64,000 bases of DNA. It comes from Halomonas binhaiensis. Its GTDB lineage: Bacteria > Pseudomonadota > Gammaproteobacteria > Pseudomonadales > Halomonadaceae. Positions within the stretch are counted from its first letter, which is position 1. Each line of letters opens with the position of its first letter. Below are positions 60,005 to 64,000 of this stretch, in pieces. The DNA is taken from assembly GCF_008329985.2 (NCBI RefSeq), contig NZ_CP038437.2, positions 3,224,001 through 3,288,000 on the forward strand. The letters are read 5' to 3'. Below the pieces are notes generated by a model. It saw only the letters and a list, made by a program, of their open reading frames with translations, did not search any database and was not told the DNA's origin. A program made the position numbers and the translations under genes.

Positions 60005-60967
60005 ATGCGCTTACAGCCTCATGTCCCTGCACCGGAATCCATCGGCTTTCTCTTGCTGCCGCGTTTTGCCATGGTGGCCTTCTTCTCGGCCATCGAGCCG
60101 CTGCGCATCGCCAACCGCATCAGCGGCCAGACGTTGTTCCAGTGGGAAGTCATCAGCAAGGACGGCGCACCGGTCACGGCTTCCAACGACATGACACTTG
60201 CTGCCACCTGGTCGCTGCATGACGCTCCGATGACCCCGAGCCTGGCCGTATGTGCAAGCTTTTCACCGGAAAATGCCATCGATGCGGAATTGGTGGAGTG
60301 GCTGAACGCACGGGCCAACGCTGGCTGCATGCTGGGTGGGATGGATACTGGTTGTTTCGTGCTCGCCGCAGCGGGTCTATTGAATGAGCAGACCGTCACC
60401 CTGCACTGGGAAAGCCTGCCAGAATTTCGCGAGCGCTTCCCGGATATCGAAGCGGTCGAATCGCTTTATGAGGTCTCGGCAGAAGGCTTCTCCTGCGCTG
60501 GTGGCAGCTCTGCCATCGACATGAGCCTGGACCTGATTGCCCGCCGGCATGGCACTCGACTGGCCAGCCTGGTACGTGAGCAACTCATTCACGATCAAGG
60601 TCGTCTGCCCGCCAGCCGTCAGCGATATACACCTGTTTCTCCCTGCGCTGATCCTATGCTCGACCGCGCCATCGCCTTGATGGAAATGCATCTGGAAGCA
60701 CCGTTGAGCATCCAGGCCCTGGCCAATGAGCTTGGCTTGTCCTGGCGTGGCCTCGAACGCCTCTTCGAGCGTTATCTGGGGCAATCCCCGCTGCATGTCT
60801 ATCGGGAACGTCGCCTCAGCCACGCCCATCAACTGCTGCTCGAAACCCGCCACGGTGTCATGGACATCGCTCTGGCCAGTGGCTTTGCCTCTGCCTCAAG
60901 CTTTACCCGAGCCTTCCGCCAGCGCTATCTCCTGACGCCCAGGCAGTTGCGCCAGCATTACCGGTAA
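60005..60967 (+). CDS. GlxA/AraC-family regulator (CdhR/GbdR-like)
   Basis: 320 residues from ATG 60005; a longer frame to 59819 has no ribosome site. N-terminal DJ-1/PfpI-like domain (IGFLLLPRFAMVAFFSAIEPLRIANR; LGGMDTGCFVLAAAGLL) and C-terminal AraC double helix-turn-helix (LSIQALANELGLSWRGLERLF; GVMDIALASGFASASSFTRAF). This is the architecture of GbdR and CdhR, regulators of betaine and carnitine catabolism. Lies between the demethylase and butyrobetaine dioxygenase-like genes and probably controls one or both. Confidence 0.88.
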   Translation: MRLQPHVPAPESIGFLLLPRFAMVAFFSAIEPLRIANRISGQTLFQWEVISKDGAPVTASNDMTLAATWSLHDAPMTPSLAVCASFSPENAIDAELVEWLNARANAGCMLGGMDTGCFVLAAAGLLNEQTVTLHWESLPEFRERFPDIEAVESLYEVSAEGFSCAGGSSAIDMSLDLIARRHGTRLASLVREQLIHDQGRLPASRQRYTPVSPCADPMLDRAIALMEMHLEAPLSIQALANELGLSWRGLERLFERYLGQSPLHVYRERRLSHAHQLLLETRHGVMDIALASGFASASSFTRAFRQRYLLTPRQLRQHYR

Positions 60968-61110
60968 CCCTAAGCGATCCTTCACGCCTTGAGAAAAGCG
61001 TCCTGCAACTGTCGAATCTGGCACAGTCATTGTCGAATCATGTGGCTTTTGTTCCTCCAGCCGCTGGCATGCTGGCCTCACCCAGCACTTGCCAGCCACC
61101 AGGAGGTTCC

Positions 61111-62358
61111 ATGACCACCACCGCCCTTCCCCTGACACCGGATTACGATGCCTGGCCGGTCGAGTCCCGCATCAAGCATGTGGAGAGCACGCCTCGCCTG
61201 GTCACCGTGCACTGGAGCGACGGTGTGATCAGCCGCTACCACAGCATCTGGCTGCGCGAGAATGCGGCTGACGACACCACGGTGAATCCAGCAACCCGAG
61301 AACGCATCCTGGACCTTTCCACCCTCCCCGCCTGGCCGGAAATCGCCTATGCACAAATCGATACCCACGGTGCGCTGTGTATCGATTTCATGCCCGAAGA
61401 GCGTCGCCTGCGCTTTCATCCAGGCTGGCTGCGTGCCCACGACTACGACAACGTCTGTGACAACAATGCTGCTGATGGCGAAGCGCCACTGGTTCCCGTC
61501 ACCACTTGGCGGGGAGGCCCAGGTAGCGCCCCGGATACCCTGGATGCCAGCGGCCTGCTCGACACCTCACCCGGCGCTGAAGCCGAGGAAGCCGTACTGG
61601 CTCCGGCGCTGGAAAGCCTGCTGGGCAAGGGGCTGGTACGCTTGCGCAATCTACCCACCGAGCCCGGTTCCCTGCAGTCCATCGCCAACAGGATCGGCCC
61701 ATTGCGGCCCACCAACTTCGGTGAGCTATTCGACGTCAGGGCCAAGCCTGACCCGGACTCCAATGCCTATACCGCGATTGCCTTGCCACCTCATGTGGAC
61801 CTGCCGACCCGCGAATATCAACCCGGTCTGCAGTGCCTGCATTGCCTGGAAAACAGTGTGGCAGGTGGTGAGGCAGTGATGCTGGATGGTTTCGCCGTGG
61901 CCGAGGCGCTGCGTCAGCGCCACCCCGAGGCATACACCACCCTGACTCGTGTCCGCTGGCGTTTCGCCAACACCTCTCGCAGCACGGATTACGTCTGGCA
62001 CGCACCAATGATTCGCCAGGATGCCCGTGGAGAGCTGCTTGAAGTACGTATCGCCGATTTCCTGCGCGGCCCATTGCAAGCCACTTTCGAGGAGGTGGAA
62101 CCTGCCTATGAAGCCTTGATGGCACTGCAACACCTGTTGCGCGAACCCGGCTTCGCCATCCGCTTCAGCTACCAGCCTGGTGACCTGGTGATCTTTGACA
62201 ACCGACGCCTGCTCCACGCCCGGGACGCCTTCGAAGGCGACAGTGGCCATCGCTGGCTGCAAGGCTGCTACCTGGAACGCGACGAAGTTCGCTCGCGTTA
62301 CCGCATGATCCTGCGCGCCCGCCGACAACGTCGTCTACTTGATAGTGCTACAAGCTGA
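61111..62358 (+). CDS. Butyrobetaine dioxygenase-like TauD/TfdA-family enzyme
   Basis: 415 residues from ATG 61111 behind AGGAGG. Two domains as in gamma-butyrobetaine hydroxylase: N-terminal DUF971-like (HWSDGVISRYHSIWLREN) and a jelly-roll Fe(II)/2-oxoglutarate dioxygenase with His228-x-Asp230 (PHVDLPTRE), distal His369 (RLLHARD) and Arg in the RWLQGCYLERD segment. The zinc cysteines usual after WLRDN in BBOX enzymes are missing (here NAADDTTVNP), so structure or substrate may differ. Linked to methylated-amine genes; carnitine synthesis or related hydroxylation is plausible. The stop lies within a tandem repeat. Confidence 0.83.
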   Translation: MTTTALPLTPDYDAWPVESRIKHVESTPRLVTVHWSDGVISRYHSIWLRENAADDTTVNPATRERILDLSTLPAWPEIAYAQIDTHGALCIDFMPEERRLRFHPGWLRAHDYDNVCDNNAADGEAPLVPVTTWRGGPGSAPDTLDASGLLDTSPGAEAEEAVLAPALESLLGKGLVRLRNLPTEPGSLQSIANRIGPLRPTNFGELFDVRAKPDPDSNAYTAIALPPHVDLPTREYQPGLQCLHCLENSVAGGEAVMLDGFAVAEALRQRHPEAYTTLTRVRWRFANTSRSTDYVWHAPMIRQDARGELLEVRIADFLRGPLQATFEEVEPAYEALMALQHLLREPGFAIRFSYQPGDLVIFDNRRLLHARDAFEGDSGHRWLQGCYLERDEVRSRYRMILRARRQRRLLDSATS

Positions 62359-62410
62359 CAGTACTACAAGCGACAGTGCTAAAAGCTAGCAGTGCCACTA
62401 GCTGACACCA
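62341..62410 (+). repeat. Degenerate 15-16 base tandem repeat at the dioxygenase stop
   Basis: Four to five units of the type GACAGTGCTACAAGCT starting inside the last codons of the gene. The first unit contains the TGA stop, so slippage would change the tail. Confidence 0.75.
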
Positions 62411-62464
62411 GCTTATGCCCTCATCAGGTGCATGCAGTGGCCTGTTGAACCAACCAGAAACAAG

Positions 62465-62506
62465 CATGCCCCCGGAACTGAGATCATGTTCAGAACCGGG
62501 GGCATG
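62465..62506. terminator. Hairpin between dioxygenase and sulfotransferase genes
   Basis: Perfect 11-bp stem CATGCCCCCGG with CCGGGGGCATG, with further inner pairs (CTGA/TCAG) around a short loop. Lies between convergent genes and may terminate both. Confidence 0.7.
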
Positions 62507-62551
62507 ACGATAGGCTGCGCGCGGTAAATCAGGTCAATGATGTTTCATGAC

Positions 62552-62587
62552 CCGATTATTTTTCATAATCCGACTATTTTTCATAAC
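62552..62587. repeat. 18-bp duplication over the sulfotransferase stop codon
   Basis: Two units (62552-62569 and 62570-62587), identical at 16 of 18 bases. The gene's TAG stop lies in the second. Past the stop the other copy would encode SDYEK and then end. Confidence 0.75.
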
Positions 62588-63191
62588 CCAACAGAGCAAA
62601 ATCCTTGGCGAACAGGCGAGAAACGATCTCTCTTGATTCGGGGGTAATGTCCGAGACGGATGCCTTTTTCACCATGCTCTTGTTGACATGTGGCAAGGTG
62701 GTATTTTTCAGCCTCAACTTGTCGGCAATGGCGGCCCATTTCGCAGAAAGCTCTTCCAGCTTTATCACCTCATCAACCGCCAGCTTGCCATCCTTTGACA
62801 CAAGGAAGTCTGCCTGCGGCTTCATGAACCAGTAACGCCCTTTCTTCTCTTCAAAGACGCTATCAAGCCGTGAGATGAAAGCGTTTACCTCTTCCTTTAC
62901 ACCAAGGTAGTTGTATGTGGAAATCAACCGGGCATAGGGGTCTCGCACTACAGTGAACTTGTAGTAATCAGAGAACATCTCCGGTGTGATGTAGCAGTTT
63001 TCTGTATATTCATCGGCTGTCAGGTGTGCCAGTCGGGGCGGAGCCTTTTCCCCTTCCACTCTCTCCCTCAACAGCAGCGGTGCTCTGTTGTCCCAATCAA
63101 GGCCCAAGTCCTCCATAAATGTCATTTCGACTGATTGCCCACCGCATTTCGGGATATGGACAAAAATGGCCTTGTGGTGATGTGAAATCAT
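62574..63191 (-). CDS. Sulfotransferase family 2 domain protein
   Basis: 205 residues. PAPS 5'-phosphosulfate loop HIPKCGGQSVE near residue 12 and 3'-phosphate loop VVRDPYARLISTYNY near 80 are typical of carbohydrate sulfotransferase-like enzymes; His/Lys catalytic residues not assigned. No signal peptide. Base composition is lower in GC than its neighbours, suggesting transfer. No surface-polysaccharide genes are nearby to show its acceptor. Confidence 0.85.
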   Translation of the reverse strand: MISHHHKAIFVHIPKCGGQSVEMTFMEDLGLDWDNRAPLLLRERVEGEKAPPRLAHLTADEYTENCYITPEMFSDYYKFTVVRDPYARLISTYNYLGVKEEVNAFISRLDSVFEEKKGRYWFMKPQADFLVSKDGKLAVDEVIKLEELSAKWAAIADKLRLKNTTLPHVNKSMVKKASVSDITPESREIVSRLFAKDFALLGYEK

Positions 63192-63661
63192 GTGGCAACA
63201 CTCATAATCCTGGATTCATGAAATAACCGCAGCACTTTGGGCCCCAGGTAGAGACAAGAGAATCAGCTCTGCACCATACTGTTGCAGCATCCTATGCGAA
63301 GCAGCGTATGGAATACCTGTATCTGGCCCAGCCACCAACCATACCAGATTGATTGTTACGATGAAGGTATTAGTCGGTAGCAACTTGTGTCTCCCAGTGT
63401 CCGCTAATGGCGACAATATCTGGAACAAAAGGCTTCCTGTTTCCTGACCATGCCCCACTGGCGCAAGTCACCGGGAGTTGTGCCATCCATGACACAGACA
63501 AGCGAACTTCAGTACTGCGATATCACATCAACAGCTCATCGAATTGCAGCGGCAGTCTCGATGAGTGTTACCACTGTAGTCCGATCTTTCTGAATTCATT
63601 CGACAGGACACCACTGATATCACTCCTATGCTCCTGCAGCACCTGAAGATGCTGTCTCAGG
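63192..63661. other. Gene-free region before the right-end regulator
   Basis: About 470 bases with no convincing coding region. Short open frames (for example 63407-63646) have no family likeness and no ribosome site. It may hold remnants, but I see nothing specific. Confidence 0.5.
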
Positions 63662-64000
63662 TTAGCCGCGTTCTGCCGTCACGCTGGGAGCCTCACCGAA
63701 GCGGGAACGGTATGTCCGGGAAAAATGGGCCAGATGAGTGAAGCCGGTCGCCAGGGCGGCTTCCGTGACTCGACAACGACTGTCGGCCAACAGGCGCTGG
63801 GCCTGATCAAGCCGCATGCCCAGGTAGCATTGCTTGGGCGTCTCGCCCAGGTGGGCCATGAAGCAGCGTGTCAACTGACGCTGTGATTGCCCTACCAGGC
63901 GACAGATTTCGGGAATTGGCAACGCCTGGGCTAGATTAGCTTCCATGACGGCCAACGCTCTCAATACGCTACGAGGCAAGTGCACATAGCGTTCATCCTG
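63662..64000 (-). CDS. AraC/GlxA-family regulator, C-terminal part (5' end outside window)
   Basis: C-terminal AraC-type DNA-binding domain of a regulator: LPIPEICRLVGQSQRQLTRCFMAHLGETPKQCYLG and CRVTEAALATGFTHLAHFSRTYRSRFGEAP, two helix-turn-helix units. The frame is still open at base 64000 (QDERYVHLPRS), so the sensor domain lies beyond. The segment linking to it resembles the GlxA-type arrangement of the regulator at 60005. Its target is unknown. Confidence 0.85.
   Translation of the reverse strand, partial: QDERYVHLPRSVLRALAVMEANLAQALPIPEICRLVGQSQRQLTRCFMAHLGETPKQCYLGMRLDQAQRLLADSRCRVTEAALATGFTHLAHFSRTYRSRFGEAPSVTAERG

Noticed and set aside
63407..63646. 79-residue frame in the right-hand gene-free region
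   Set aside because: No ribosome site or family likeness; Ser/Cys-rich composition suggests non-coding DNA.

Overview
The window reads as a chromosome segment of a moderately high-GC gammaproteobacterium, most probably a halophile of the Halomonadaceae type. This is inferred from two BCCT betaine/choline carriers, a choline-sulfate operon, a DgcA/StcD-like N-demethylase, a butyrobetaine-hydroxylase-like dioxygenase, GlxA/CdhR-like regulators and long runs of ATGA-coupled genes. No rRNA, tRNA, CRISPR array or intact insertion sequence was seen.

Left part (1-20.4 kb) is ordinary accessory metabolism and transport. It holds an exporter operon (HlyD-like adaptor plus FtsX-type permease) with a divergent TetR gene and a clear operator; a choline-sulfate locus (LysR regulator divergent from betC, a SulP carrier and a BetT-type carrier); an aldo/keto reductase; an NfeD-slipin pair; a polar amino-acid ABC transporter; a PotD-like binding protein; a ClC channel and a GNAT acetyltransferase.

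Centre (20.7-50.8 kb) is a type III secretion (T3SS) locus of unusual composition. Export core genes sctD, X, Y, V, I, J, K, L, N, O, Q, R, S, T, U are present, mostly overlapping by a few bases. There is no normal SctC secretin. Its place is taken by a Tad/Flp-pilus-type secretin (CpaC/RcpA-like), a CpaD-like lipoprotein and a TadD-like TPR lipoprotein. A separate 217-residue secreted protein resembles only the N-terminal (N0-N1) part of SctC. The simplest reading is a T3SS whose outer-membrane pore was borrowed from a Tad pilus, with the free SctC-N-like protein possibly acting as adaptor to SctD. SctU has lost the NPTH self-cleavage motif. Two very large proteins bracket the locus: a 2,799-residue protein ending in LysM, and a 1,318-residue HrpK-like protein with three repeats and an EF-hand-like end. 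The 2,799-residue protein carries a pertussis-toxin-S1-like ADP-ribosyltransferase module placed between two 234-bp direct repeats. These are the likely secreted substrates. No convincing SctW, SctP or tip protein was seen, and the needle subunit is uncertain.

Right part (50.8-64 kb) returns to solute transport and methylated-amine metabolism: a LysR regulator with a start codon inside a hairpin, a DMT exporter, a BCCT carrier, a VapBC toxin-antitoxin pair, a TetR regulator, a ProC-like reductase divergent from a DgcA/StcD-like demethylase (both regions share TGTACA half-sites), a CdhR-like regulator, a TauD/butyrobetaine dioxygenase-like enzyme, a sulfotransferase and the end of another AraC-type regulator.

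Short degenerate tandem repeats recur throughout, mainly between genes or at gene ends (2.3, 16.8, 34.2, 42.0, 46.6, 57.6, 62.4 and 62.6 kb).
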